10,677 nt of DNA, taken from Candidatus Dadabacteria bacterium. GTDB taxonomy: Bacteria > Bdellovibrionota_C > UBA2361 > J135. Shown one piece after another: positions 1-7,869 of this stretch (within the stretch, counting starts at the first letter, position 1; each line of letters starts with the position of its first letter). A program made the position numbers and the translations under genes. The stretch covers positions 1-10,677 of the forward strand of contig RFKT01000251.1 in assembly GCA_003694225.1 (NCBI GenBank), read 5' to 3'. Below the pieces are notes generated by a model, which saw only the letters and a program-made list of their open reading frames with translations, did no database searches and was not told where the DNA came from.

Positions 1-34
1 AATTAATTTGCAAACTTCATTTAATTTAATCTTA

Positions 35-1828
35 ATGGCTGGACTTACAAAAGAACAGATTAAGGGAGAGCTTCTCTTTGCCTCACGCTACCGAATAATA
101 AAGAGGCTCGGCGCAGGTGGGATGGGTGAGGTATTCCTTGCACTTGATACCCTTCTAAAAGATGAAAAAGTAGCCTTAAAGATCCTAAGGGATTCCCTTG
201 TTACTGGAGAACACCAAGTAAGCAATTTTTTAAAGGAAGCGCAGCTTAATAGGAAGGTTATACATCCCAATATCGTAAGGACATACGAGATAGGAAAGGA
301 AGGTGAAATTATATTCCTTACAATGGAATATATTGAAGGGCCTTCACTTCAAGAGAAACTTCGAGGATCTAAACTACCACTACAAAAAGCTATAATAATA
401 TTCAAGCAGATTCTTAAAGGGCTTTCGGCAATACATGAAGCCAACATAATCCACAAAGACTTAAAACCTTCAAATATTCTTATAGAGGCAGGGGGCGAGG
501 CGAAAATCGCAGATTTTGGCATTGCTGAAACTGTCATAGGAGATATCACAGACCCTATCGAACTTGCTGGATGCGCGGACTTTATAGCTCCTGAAGTGTG
601 GCTTGGAAAACCCGCAACCCCTCAATCGGATATATATTCTCTCGGGATTATCCTTTACAGAATGCTGTCTGGCAAATACCCATTTGACACCCACACAGTG
701 ACAGACCTTATGAGGCAGCATATTTACGTTGAACCGCCTGAAATCACAGGCTGTGATATACCAACTCACATAAAAGCACTGCTTAGAAAGATGCTTGAGA
801 AAAAACCTGAACTGCGCCCACTTTCTTGTATGGAGATACTTCACACCTTAAACGCAACCTCCGAACCGGATAGCTATACAGCTCCAACTGTCTTGCCCAA
901 GGCTACAACTCCTACATCGTTCAGAAAGCCAGCAAGGATGCCGGATTACTCTCCGCTAAAACACAAAACCAATCCAAAGCTTCTTGCAAAAAAGAGTGCA
1001 TCAACGCACGCCAAAAAAGCAGGGATTCAAATCTTCGGTGCAAGCACAAAAAACGCTTTTTACCGAAATACGAAATCCCCTCTTCTAAAGCATGTAGCAA
1101 GTTCAGGAATTTCTCTACTTGCAATATCAGCTGCGCTATGGACATTAACCAACTACCTGCTTCCAAATGATCGGCTCATCCTTTACAGCTTCAAAGAGAT
1201 CATAACATTTAGGTTTATAGTTTACTTTGTGATATTGTTTCTCAGCACCTCCTTTATTATTTCTTTTCCTGTAGCTTTATTTTCGTCGATATCTCCACGA
1301 ACAAACACCGATAAGCCGCTTTTAGCTACATGGCTTGATGGGGCATCCGTGATAATGCTCTGTTCATTGGCGCTCTTTGCATGGGACTTATTTACCTCTA
1401 CTTCCGATCTATTTGGCGTACTCTTAAGGCATCCTTCTCAGGTGTATAACTCATTCATGAGAGCATTAGATTCTCTTGTAAGCGTCGGGCTTTTGCTTCC
1501 AAGGTACTCTTTTAACCTATATAGTATGCCGTACTATGCGGCTTTAGTGTTTTATATAATATCTGTTTTTGCTATATTTGAGACATCTCCTAAAAGAAAA
1601 AATGCCTTTTTTATCTTGCCACTACTGCTTTTCTCTGCCCTTCTCTTCATAGAATACCTTACACCTGTCTTCTTTACAGACACAGTGTACCACCTGACGG
1701 CAACCAAAACTATACTGAGCCTTGGTGAATTTAGCTATACCCTAAGCCTCTACAGCCTATACTGCTCAGTCATAAATTGGGGGGTTTTAATGGTAACACT
1801 ATCTATAAAAAGGCTTATCGTTGATTAG
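35..1828 (+). CDS. Hanks-type serine/threonine protein kinase with multi-pass membrane C-terminal domain
   Basis: The N-terminal half is a eukaryotic-like (PknB family) protein kinase that should transfer phosphate from ATP to Ser/Thr of unknown substrates at the inner face of the membrane. Numbering is from ATG 35 (597 aa). Visible motifs are the glycine loop GAGGMGEV (26-33), VALK with Lys49, Glu68 of helix C, the catalytic loop HKDLKPSN with Asp142 and Asn147, DFG with Asp160, and APE at 185-187. HKD replaces the usual HRD. The P+1 segment reads GCADFIAPE, so the usual Thr is Cys and the usual Tyr is Phe. A Pro/Lys-rich linker (about 280-350) leads to five or six hydrophobic segments near 357-376, 393-416, 435-453, 499-515, 524-541 and 567-589. 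There are no PASTA repeats and no recognisable sensor. ATG 35 is chosen because the family usually begins shortly before the kinase fold. A TTG at 8 is in frame, and the frame stays open to the window edge. No clear Shine-Dalgarno is seen. The gene ends 14 bp before the convergent secA stop. Confidence 0.9.
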   Translation: MAGLTKEQIKGELLFASRYRIIKRLGAGGMGEVFLALDTLLKDEKVALKILRDSLVTGEHQVSNFLKEAQLNRKVIHPNIVRTYEIGKEGEIIFLTMEYIEGPSLQEKLRGSKLPLQKAIIIFKQILKGLSAIHEANIIHKDLKPSNILIEAGGEAKIADFGIAETVIGDITDPIELAGCADFIAPEVWLGKPATPQSDIYSLGIILYRMLSGKYPFDTHTVTDLMRQHIYVEPPEITGCDIPTHIKALLRKMLEKKPELRPLSCMEILHTLNATSEPDSYTAPTVLPKATTPTSFRKPARMPDYSPLKHKTNPKLLAKKSASTHAKKAGIQIFGASTKNAFYRNTKSPLLKHVASSGISLLAISAALWTLTNYLLPNDRLILYSFKEIITFRFIVYFVILFLSTSFIISFPVALFSSISPRTNTDKPLLATWLDGASVIMLCSLALFAWDLFTSTSDLFGVLLRHPSQVYNSFMRALDSLVSVGLLLPRYSFNLYSMPYYAALVFYIISVFAIFETSPKRKNAFFILPLLLFSALLFIEYLTPVFFTDTVYHLTATKTILSLGEFSYTLSLYSLYCSVINWGVLMVTLSIKRLIVD

Positions 1829-1842
1829 TTATATCTATTATC

Positions 1843-4503
1843 CTATTTCTTCTTCTTCCTTCTCGCTTTTCTTGCCTGCTTAAGCTTTTCTCTCTGTCTT
1901 TCCGGATTTATAAAGGATTCCTGCTTTTTTTTGCGCTTTGTTTCCGGCTCTCCATCACTGGAAAGCTCACCGTGTATTAATGAGAGATTCCTTTCCTGAG
2001 CTTCCCTTCGCTTTCTCTCCTCTTCCTCTATAGCCCTTGCTTCTTCTTCTGTTAATAGCCTTATTCCATACAGCTTTCTAACAACATCCTCTTTAAGGCT
2101 TGAAAGCATGGACTGAAACATCAAAAAACCTTCTCGTTGGTATTCATGGAGAGGATTTTTTTGCCCATATCCCCTAAGCCCTATGCCCTCTTTCAGGTAA
2201 TCCATCTCTAAAAGGTGAAGCTTCCAGAAGTGATCAAGAGACTGAAGAAATATATGCTGCTCTATGCTTGAAAAGTCTTCTTCCCCTATAGAAGAAACCT
2301 GCCCTTGATAAAGCTCGTCGGCCCTTTTCCGCATGGAGTCAAAAATGGCTTGTTGGGAGAGCTCTAAATCTGCGTCAATCGCCGGCTCCGCGCCAAAGAG
2401 ATACCTAAAGTATTCAAAGAGAGCGTCAAGATCCCACTGCTCAGCCTTTATCCTCTCATCGCAAAGTTCGAGTATCCGATCCTCAAGGAGATCGTCTCTC
2501 ATTTCAAGCACCATCTCCCTTATATTCTGGCCGGAAAGCACATCTGTCCTAAGGGCATAAATTACCTCTCTCTGCTTGTTCATTACATCGTCATATTCCA
2601 GCAGGTGCTTTCTGATATCAAAGTTAAACCCCTCTACTCTTCTCTGGGCCTTCTCTATAGCCCTGCTTATTATCTTGCCCTCAAGGGCTTCACCTTCCTC
2701 CATACCAGCCTTTAACATAACTCTCTGCATCATCTCCCCGCCAAACCTAAGCATCAGATCATCTTCCAAAGAGACATAAAACCGGGAAGAACCTGGATCC
2801 CCCTGTCTTCCAGAACGCCCCCTAAGCTGGTTATCTATCCGACGCGACTCGTGTCTTTCAGTTCCAATTATATGAAGACCGCCTAAGCGTATAACCTCTT
2901 CCTTTTCCTTTTCGCATATCTCTTTGTACTTCTGATAAGCCTTTTGATATTCAGGGTCGTTCTTATCTTTAGTCCCTGTCTCCTTTAAGGCTAAAAATTC
3001 CGGATTTCCTCCCAACATAATATCTGTTCCCCTACCAGCCATATTTGTTGATATGGTCACAGCTCCGAGTCTTCCTGCTTGAGCAACTATCTCGGCCTCC
3101 CTTTCATGGTGTTTGGCATTAAGCACATTGTGTGGTATCCCCCTCCGCTTTAGCATCTCTGAGAGCTTTTCGCTCTGCTCTATGCTGATAGTCCCAACAA
3201 GGACCGGCTGTTTTCTTCTATACAGTTCCTCTATCTCATCACAAACGGCCTTAAACTTCTCTTTCTTAGTGCGATAAACAGAATCACTGTGATCAACCCT
3301 GATCATGGGTTTATTTGTCGGCACTACGACTACTTCTAGATCGTAAATCTTTTTAAATTCAACCGCTTCTGTATCCGCAGTACCTGTCATGCCGGCAAGC
3401 TTTTCATACATGCGAAAATAATTTTGAAAAGTGATAGATGCCAAGGTTTGATTTTCCCTGGCAACCTTTACTCCTTCCTTTGCTTCTACAGCCTGATGCA
3501 ATCCGTCAGACCACCGGCGGCCCGGCATAAGACGTCCTGTAAACTCATCGACTATTATTACCTCCCCATCCCTCACTACGTAGTCAACATCGCGCTCCAT
3601 AGCAAAATGGGCTTTTAACGACTGGTTTACATGATGCACTAATTCGGCATTCTTGGGGGCATATAGGTTGTCAACCCCTAAGAGGCTTTCTACATGGGCA
3701 ATGCCTTCTTCGGTAAGAGTTGGGTTTTTGGTCTTTACATCAATTTCAAAATCAACATCTTTTTTAAGCCTTGGTACTACTTGATTTACCCTCTCATAGA
3801 GATCTGTTGAATCCTCTGCCGGTCCGGATATGATAAGCGGCGTTCTTGCTTCATCAATCAAAATAGAGTCAACTTCATCAACAATGGCATAGTGGTGGCC
3901 GCGCTGAACTCTCTCATCCAGACTAAACTTCATATTGTCTCTAAGATAGTCAAATCCAAACTCGTTGTTTTGGCCGTATGTAATATCGCATTTGTAAGCC
4001 TTCTGCCTCTCTTCTTCATCCATACCCGGAACAATCACTCCCACAGAAAGCCCCAAAAAATTATAGATGCGTCCCATCCACTCGGCATCCCTCTTTGCCA
4101 AGTAGTCATTAACAGTAACAATATGGACACCTTTTCCTTCAAGGGCATTGAGATATGCAGGCATAACAGCCACTAATGTTTTGCCCTCACCTGTTTTCAT
4201 CTCTGCAATCTTGCCGCTGTGCAGAACGGCCGCTCCTATGATCTGAACGTCAAATGGCCTCATGCCAACAGTGCGTACAGAAGCTTCCCTGACCAAGGCA
4301 AACGCTTCAGGCATAATATCATCCAAAGTCCTGCCCTTAGATATTTCTTCCTTAAACCTGTCTGTCTCCTTCCTAAGCTCTTCGTCTGACATGGATTTAT
4401 ACCGCGGCTCCAGTTCGCCTACAGCAAAGACTAAGGGCTTTAATGACTTTAAGATCCTGTCATTCCGAGTGCCGAATATTTTTCTCGCCAATGCCGCAAT
4501 CAT
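1843..4503 (-). CDS. secA: Preprotein translocase ATPase SecA
   Basis: SecA is the cytosolic motor that drives unfolded preproteins through the SecYEG channel by ATP hydrolysis. The 886-aa product is collinear with the family. Walker A MKTGEGKT lies at 102-109 and DEVD at 209-212, the same numbering as E. coli SecA when ATG 4503 is used; this, plus the typical opening ending in KIFGTRNDR, favours that ATG over the in-frame TTG at 4515. Other hallmarks are [42 protein letters not shown], the preprotein cross-linking domain, [37 protein letters not shown] and [17 protein letters not shown]. The C-terminal tail is a charged linker ending in a Lys/Arg run ([10 protein letters not shown]) and lacks the cysteine-containing zinc motif that binds SecB in many Gram-negatives. 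It lies downstream of murI on the same strand, with 135 bp between. A weak possible promoter (TATAAA preceded by GTTGGA) lies in that gap, so independent transcription is possible. Confidence 0.97.
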   Translation of the reverse strand: MIAALARKIFGTRNDRILKSLKPLVFAVGELEPRYKSMSDEELRKETDRFKEEISKGRTLDDIMPEAFALVREASVRTVGMRPFDVQIIGAAVLHSGKIAEMKTGEGKTLVAVMPAYLNALEGKGVHIVTVNDYLAKRDAEWMGRIYNFLGLSVGVIVPGMDEEERQKAYKCDITYGQNNEFGFDYLRDNMKFSLDERVQRGHHYAIVDEVDSILIDEARTPLIISGPAEDSTDLYERVNQVVPRLKKDVDFEIDVKTKNPTLTEEGIAHVESLLGVDNLYAPKNAELVHHVNQSLKAHFAMERDVDYVVRDGEVIIVDEFTGRLMPGRRWSDGLHQAVEAKEGVKVARENQTLASITFQNYFRMYEKLAGMTGTADTEAVEFKKIYDLEVVVVPTNKPMIRVDHSDSVYRTKKEKFKAVCDEIEELYRRKQPVLVGTISIEQSEKLSEMLKRRGIPHNVLNAKHHEREAEIVAQAGRLGAVTISTNMAGRGTDIMLGGNPEFLALKETGTKDKNDPEYQKAYQKYKEICEKEKEEVIRLGGLHIIGTERHESRRIDNQLRGRSGRQGDPGSSRFYVSLEDDLMLRFGGEMMQRVMLKAGMEEGEALEGKIISRAIEKAQRRVEGFNFDIRKHLLEYDDVMNKQREVIYALRTDVLSGQNIREMVLEMRDDLLEDRILELCDERIKAEQWDLDALFEYFRYLFGAEPAIDADLELSQQAIFDSMRKRADELYQGQVSSIGEEDFSSIEQHIFLQSLDHFWKLHLLEMDYLKEGIGLRGYGQKNPLHEYQREGFLMFQSMLSSLKEDVVRKLYGIRLLTEEEARAIEEEERKRREAQERNLSLIHGELSSDGEPETKRKKKQESFINPERQREKLKQARKARRKKKK

Positions 4504-4638
4504 ATCTAACAGCAATACTTACACATAGAAGGCTATTGTTCAATTACTGTGACCATCATCCCACATTTAGGTTTTATAAAGGAAAACTCCTCATTCCAAC
4601 CACACAAATTTCGCTGATTTAAGGAGGCAGCCATGTTC

Positions 4639-5493
4639 TCAAGGTGCCGCCAAAAGCACAGGCTGTATTCTATTCTCTAGAGGGACTTCACCTAAAAGAT
4701 GTTTAGAATCAGAGATGGCAAAATTCTCATTAGACAGAACACGCCGCGCTTTTTTCAAAAATACATTTTTATCGCCAGTCACAAAGATACTTCCACTTGA
4801 CTTTTTCATCACGGATCCATTCAGCATATCCAAAAGAGCCTTAGCAACTTCTTTACTGCTATCAAGCACGGAGGCGGTGCCCTCAAAAATCTCATATACC
4901 ATCTCACTTAAAAAAGAGAAATGTGTACAGCCAAGTACTACCGTATCTATGTCATCGCAAATATACCGTTGGAGAGTTTTAGCCACCTCGCTTACGGCAT
5001 CCTTTCCATCCCATCTTCCACTTTCAACTAGATCAACGAGCTTTCCACAAGGTGCACCAATAACTTCTAAGTCAGGTCTAAGCTCCAATATTTTGCGTTG
5101 ATATATCGCGCTGTTTATAGTTGCCTCTGTCCCCATCACAAGAACCTTACTCTTAGCTTTAGCGGCAGCTCTTTTTACTGATGGGACAACAGCGCCTATA
5201 ACGGGAATACGGAGAGATTTCTCCAGTGAATCAAATGAAAATATAGAAAGTGAATTACAAGCGACAACTATTGACCGTGCCCCACGCCCTTTAAGGAAGA
5301 AAGCTCCCTCTATAAGCGCCTGAAAAAGGTCATTTTGAGACCTCGTTCCATAAGGAGCACGGGCAGAATCCGCAAGGTAAAGATAACATCCAGATGAAAG
5401 AAGCCCCTTAAGCTCCCGCAATACTGAGAGTCCCCCAATCCCACTATCTATAAAACCCACCGGATAAATAGAATTTTTTTCAAACGCTTCCAT
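4639..5493 (-). CDS. murI: Glutamate racemase
   Basis: This enzyme interconverts L- and D-glutamate by a cofactor-free two-cysteine mechanism and supplies D-Glu for the peptidoglycan stem peptide. The 284-aa length is normal for the family. Signatures in order are FIDSGIGGLSV (14-24), ADSARAPYGTRS (41-52), VVACNS with catalytic Cys79, MGTEATINSAIY (120-131), APCGKLVDLVESG (147-159) and VLGCTH with catalytic Cys189 and His191. Variations are ACNS where ACNT is usual, and GCTHFSFL where GCTHFPLL or similar is usual. Both cysteines and the Asp-Ser of the first motif are kept, so the enzyme should be active. ATG 5493 is the only sensible start, nine codons before the first motif, but it has no strong Shine-Dalgarno. 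It lies upstream of secA on the same strand and is divergent from the class IV aminotransferase gene. Confidence 0.95.
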   Translation of the reverse strand: MEAFEKNSIYPVGFIDSGIGGLSVLRELKGLLSSGCYLYLADSARAPYGTRSQNDLFQALIEGAFFLKGRGARSIVVACNSLSIFSFDSLEKSLRIPVIGAVVPSVKRAAAKAKSKVLVMGTEATINSAIYQRKILELRPDLEVIGAPCGKLVDLVESGRWDGKDAVSEVAKTLQRYICDDIDTVVLGCTHFSFLSEMVYEIFEGTASVLDSSKEVAKALLDMLNGSVMKKSSGSIFVTGDKNVFLKKARRVLSNENFAISDSKHLLGEVPLENRIQPVLLAAP

Positions 5494-5536
5494 ACAGACT
5501 AGAACAATCCCGCTAGTTTTTTAACGCAACTGCAAC

Positions 5537-5542
5537 ATTATA
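5537..5542 (-). promoter_or_regulatory. Candidate -10 element for murI
   Basis: On the minus strand a perfect TATAAT lies 44 bp upstream of the murI ATG, which would place transcription start near 5530 and give a leader of about 37 nt. No good -35 lies at the expected distance (ATGCAA at 17 bp, TATGCA at 18 bp). The call therefore rests on the -10 match and its position in the divergent intergenic region. Confidence 0.4.
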
Positions 5543-5625
5543 AGTGAAACTCCCCTAATTTGCATAGAATCTAGGGCACCCAAAACTTTATCCGTAAATT
5601 CAGGATATTAGAGAGTGAGGATCTT

Positions 5626-5671
5626 GGTGTCCTTTTTCCTCCAAGGGGGTAAGATGTGGGTGTCCTTTTTC
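5626..5671 (+). repeat. 13-bp direct repeat upstream of the aminotransferase start
   Basis: GGTGTCCTTTTTC occurs at 5626-5638 and again exactly at 5659-5671, a period of 33 bp or about three helical turns. The second copy abuts the Shine-Dalgarno GAGGAG (5672-5677). GAGTGAG also recurs at 5613-5619 and 5675-5681, flanking the pair. TCCTC at 5637-5641, after the first copy, is complementary to GAGGA in the Shine-Dalgarno. Whether this is an operator pair, an mRNA structure or a local duplication cannot be told from sequence alone. Confidence 0.6.
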
Positions 5672-5681
5672 GAGGAGTGAG

Positions 5682-6515
5682 ATGGAAAGGGTTGCAGTTA
5701 TAGACGGTGAGCTTGACAAAGAAGGGCTTCCTGAGTGGTTTTCCCACCTTGGAGTCGGCGTCTTTGATACCTTGCGGGCAGACTACCGGCAAAAAGAGAA
5801 GGCCATCTGGATATACGGATACAGGGCACATGTTGATAGGTTTATGGAGGGCGCAACAGAGCTCCTTGGCTTTGCGCCTGAGGTCTCCAATATAGAGTCA
5901 TCTATCAAGAAGATATTGCAAACAGTTGACTGGGACAAAAACCCCCATGCTCGCCTACGCCTTATTGCAATGGGATCATCACTGATAGTTACGGCAGAGC
6001 CCCTAAAGTTTACCTTAGATCAGGAAAAGGGTATATCGGCGATCTCTTTTAAGGGAGAGAGATTTATGCCGTCTGTTAAATCTTGTTCTGCTCTTGTATC
6101 TGTCATAGCAAGAAAAGAAATGTACAAAAGAGGAGCACAGGAAGCCTTTTTGATCGATAAAGATGGAATCCTAAGAGAGGGATCGTGGAGCAACTTTTTC
6201 TGGGTGGATAGCTCCAACACTATTTACACAACGAAAACAAAGATACTAAATGGGGTAACAAGAGACTTTGTAATCCAACTATTCCAAGACGCATATAAGA
6301 TAGAAGAGAAAGATTATACATTAGACCATATACTCAACTCCGCTAAAGAGGCCTTTCTTACTCAATCCTCACACTGGCTTGTGCCTGTAATAGAGATCGA
6401 TAAAAATCCCATAGGAAGCGGCTCCGTAGGGCCTGTTACAAAGGAACTTATAAGAACCTTTAAGGAGGAGATGGAAAAAGGAGAGCTGCCTTATGTAAAG
6501 CGATTCTCTCTTTAA
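5682..6515 (+). CDS. Class IV PLP-dependent aminotransferase / aminodeoxychorismate lyase-like protein
   Basis: The 277-aa protein has the fold-type IV PLP pattern shared by branched-chain aminotransferases, D-amino acid transaminases and 4-amino-4-deoxychorismate lyase (PabC). Seen in order are LGVGVFDTLRA (23-33), HVDRF with His50 and Arg53, the likely PLP lysine Lys133 in PSVKS, EAFLIDKDG (154-162), LREGSWSNFF with Glu166 placed to contact the pyridine nitrogen and Asn171, and NGVTR (190-194). FDT in the first motif resembles the F-[DE]-T of PabC-like members more than typical BCATs, but substrate cannot be assigned with confidence. A strong Shine-Dalgarno, GAGGAG at 5672-5677, sits 4 nt before ATG 5682 and fixes the start. 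The gene is divergent from murI. A D-amino acid transaminase role beside a D-glutamate enzyme is possible but only inferred. It ends 33 bp from the convergent flgM stop, with no clear terminator between them. Confidence 0.85.
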   Translation: MERVAVIDGELDKEGLPEWFSHLGVGVFDTLRADYRQKEKAIWIYGYRAHVDRFMEGATELLGFAPEVSNIESSIKKILQTVDWDKNPHARLRLIAMGSSLIVTAEPLKFTLDQEKGISAISFKGERFMPSVKSCSALVSVIARKEMYKRGAQEAFLIDKDGILREGSWSNFFWVDSSNTIYTTKTKILNGVTRDFVIQLFQDAYKIEEKDYTLDHILNSAKEAFLTQSSHWLVPVIEIDKNPIGSGSVGPVTKELIRTFKEEMEKGELPYVKRFSL

Positions 6516-6548
6516 TGCCGATAAAAAGGCTTGGGATATTTACTGCTT

Positions 6549-6806
6549 TTAGCCCTCCTTTGCTCTCCCAAATAAGATGGCAGAAGCAACCTCTCGGCTA
6601 TCAGGCTTATATTTTCCGCTTTGGACAAGCTCTTTTATCTTCTTTACCTTCTTCTCCCTTATAACCGTTTCTTCCTGGAGAGAGTTTGACAGAGAAACTT
6701 TCCTAGGGGCTGTCTCAATCTCTCTCTCCTCTTTTACTGAAGTTTTTGTGGGGTTGGTGGAAAAGTTCTTAATGCGCGTGGCAGTTAAATAACTTACTAT
6801 CTTCAT
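6549..6806 (-). CDS. flgM: Anti-sigma-28 factor FlgM
   Basis: FlgM binds and inhibits the flagellar sigma factor FliA (sigma-28) until the hook-basal body is finished, when it is exported through the flagellar secretion apparatus. The 85-aa product has the family layout: a polar, probably disordered N-terminus, a RKVSLSNSL segment (35-43) matching the typical VxLS motif, and the conserved C-terminal sigma-binding part at about 48-79. That part holds REKKVKKIKELVQSGKY followed by KPDSREVASAIL. Length and charge are typical. ATG 6806 is preceded by GAGGAGCC, giving a purine-rich ribosome site at short spacing. No other flagellar gene is recognisable in the window, so this flgM is separated from any flagellar cluster. 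An inverted repeat lies about 40 bp upstream of its start. Confidence 0.88.
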   Translation of the reverse strand: MKIVSYLTATRIKNFSTNPTKTSVKEEREIETAPRKVSLSNSLQEETVIREKKVKKIKELVQSGKYKPDSREVASAILFGRAKEG

Positions 6807-6846
6807 AGGCTCCTCGTCCTTGACAGGGTTAACGGCAAAAACCGAT

Positions 6847-6866
6847 GAATAACCTCTCTGTTATTC
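6847..6866. repeat. Perfect 7-bp inverted repeat in the flgM upstream region
   Basis: GAATAAC-CTCTCT-GTTATTC is a perfect dyad with a 6-nt spacer, 41 bp upstream of the flgM start. Because no run of T follows, it fits an operator or a leader hairpin better than a terminator. Confidence 0.55.
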
Positions 6867-7078
6867 TATACAACCCACCTCTTTATCTCCGCCGTTCCCT
6901 GGCGATCAACGAGGGAATCCATTCCATCTTACCCGATCGGCCTTGAGCCAAGCCGGCTTTAGTGAAATTTCCTAGACAGAAGCAAAACAATCCCTTAAAG
7001 ACCCTAACATACTGTTCTTACAGAAAAAATTTCAGTGACAGCGTTTGATTTTTTGCTCTTTAACACCATTTTCTAGGC

Positions 7079-7122
7079 ACTTTCAAATTACTTTCAAATA
7101 GATCTTTTCACTCCTCTATAGT
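7079..7122 (+). promoter_or_regulatory. Candidate promoter with tandem ACTTTCAAAT repeats
   Basis: ACTTTCAAAT occurs twice in tandem, at 7079-7088 and 7090-7099, one helical turn apart. TTCAAA in the second copy (7093-7098), 18 bp from TATAGT (7117-7122), makes a passable sigma-70 promoter. The expected start of transcription is near 7129, only a few bases before ATG 7136, so the transcript would be nearly leaderless. Confidence 0.35.
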
Positions 7123-7135
7123 AACCTTGCCGGCT

Positions 7136-7621
7136 ATGAGTAAGATTAAGCGGTTTGCATCTCTTCAGATCCATAAGATTACAGGGGGAAAGGATCCGGT
7201 CCGGCTTATGGAGGAGTTTATCTTAAAAAGAGGCTTCGTTCCGGAAGAGTGCCAGAAAGATAAAAGCGTTGAAAATATAAGGTGGATGCTGCCCCTATCG
7301 GAAGAAGAAGAGCTTGAGATACTTATTGAGGGGCTTAACAACCATTCAGAGACTACCATTTATATGGGAGTAAATGTGGCGGCAGTTCCAATAAGGGATG
7401 TGTACGACGTACTTGCGGCAGCTCTTGAAATAGCAGACGGCCTTGTAGGAATTAAGGTAAGCCTAGTTGGGCACTTTTTAGTGCTAAGCTCAAGCTTTTC
7501 AGCCTCAGGAATAAGCCTTGAGGATATCGAGTACAACTATCAACTTATAGCCGCGCAGAAAGAATGGTTTAAAGAAGCTCTTGCTGAAGAGCTGGATATA
7601 GAGCTTCCCCTAAACGATTAA
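7136..7621 (+). CDS. Uncharacterised 161-aa protein, possibly with a YbjN/secretion-chaperone-like fold
   Basis: I do not recognise this protein with certainty. It is soluble and acidic, with no signal peptide, membrane segment or cysteine cluster. Numbered from ATG 7136, an N-terminal basic stretch (MSKIKRFASLQIHK) precedes a helix ending in EFILKRGFVPEE. A charged EEEELEILIEGL segment follows, then an alternating polar/hydrophobic stretch (TTIYMGVNVAAVPI), a helix (YDVLAAALEIADG), a strand pair (GIKVSLVGHFLVLSSSF) and a C-terminal helix (YQLIAAQKEWFKEALAEEL). That helix-strand-helix-strand-helix order resembles YbjN and type III secretion chaperone-like domains, an inference from pattern only. 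ATG 7136 is preferred, although TTG 7127 is in frame; neither has a Shine-Dalgarno, and the upstream promoter candidate suggests near-leaderless expression. Codon use matches neighbouring genes. Confidence 0.75.
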   Translation: MSKIKRFASLQIHKITGGKDPVRLMEEFILKRGFVPEECQKDKSVENIRWMLPLSEEEELEILIEGLNNHSETTIYMGVNVAAVPIRDVYDVLAAALEIADGLVGIKVSLVGHFLVLSSSFSASGISLEDIEYNYQLIAAQKEWFKEALAEELDIELPLND

Positions 7622-7648
7622 CCAACTGCTAGGAGAAAGATAGCCTTT

Positions 7649-7666
7649 GGGGAGCAACTCCTTTTT
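7649..7666 (+). terminator. Weak candidate intrinsic terminator
   Basis: Thirty bases after the stop of the 161-aa gene, GGAG-CAA-CTCC is followed directly by TTTTT (7662-7666). The stem is only four GC-rich pairs, extendable by G-T pairs at its base, so it would be a weak terminator at best. Confidence 0.3.
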
Positions 7667-7869
7667 CACGGCATAATTACTCCCTAAAATCAACAATTTA
7701 ATTAAGTAATTCGCTGATAATATTAGCACTAAAAGTGTTACCCATCTCTCCGGTATATTTTATCACCTATGTGTCCAGTATGTACCGGATCAGCTTCCCG
7801 CTTTCGGCTCGCTGCTGCTGATAGCTGATTGCAGAATGCGGGGCATCCTATCCACCCGAAGCCCTCTAT

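Larger units (their letters stand above)
6807..7126. other. Non-coding gap between flgM and the 161-aa gene
   Basis: About 330 bp between divergent genes contains no ORF that I can support. It holds the leader and presumably the promoter of flgM, the promoter candidate of the rightward gene, and two inverted repeats: GAATAAC/GTTATTC (6847-6866) and TTCCCT/AGGGAA (6895-6917, 11-nt loop). A consensus -35 hexamer TTGACA lies on the plus strand at 6821-6826 but has no convincing -10 after it. I saw no sigma-28 type promoter for flgM. Confidence 0.5.

Noticed and set aside
4633..4680. Plus-strand 15-codon ORF with an excellent AAGGAGG Shine-Dalgarno (4621-4627), antisense to the 3' end of murI
   Set aside because: The ribosome site and spacing are striking, but the peptide is short, overlaps murI coding sequence and has no visible promoter or partner gene. 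Chance is more likely.
5571..5831. 86-codon minus-strand ORF across the murI/aminotransferase intergenic region
   Set aside because: It overlaps the real start and ribosome site of the class IV enzyme, shows no family features and has low-complexity, repeat-derived sequence.
6577..6792. 71-codon plus-strand ORF opposite flgM
   Set aside because: The minus strand encodes a recognisable FlgM with the conserved sigma-binding segment; this is its complementary shadow.
6821..6850. Consensus TTGACA on the plus strand as a promoter for a small RNA
   Set aside because: No acceptable -10 lies 16-19 bp downstream, and no transcript-like structure with terminator follows.
7750..7800. CCGGTATA...TACCGG segment as the end of an insertion sequence
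   Set aside because: The dyad and the wording CACCTATGTGTCC look like mobile-element debris, but there is no transposase, no matching second end and no target duplication, so no element is called.
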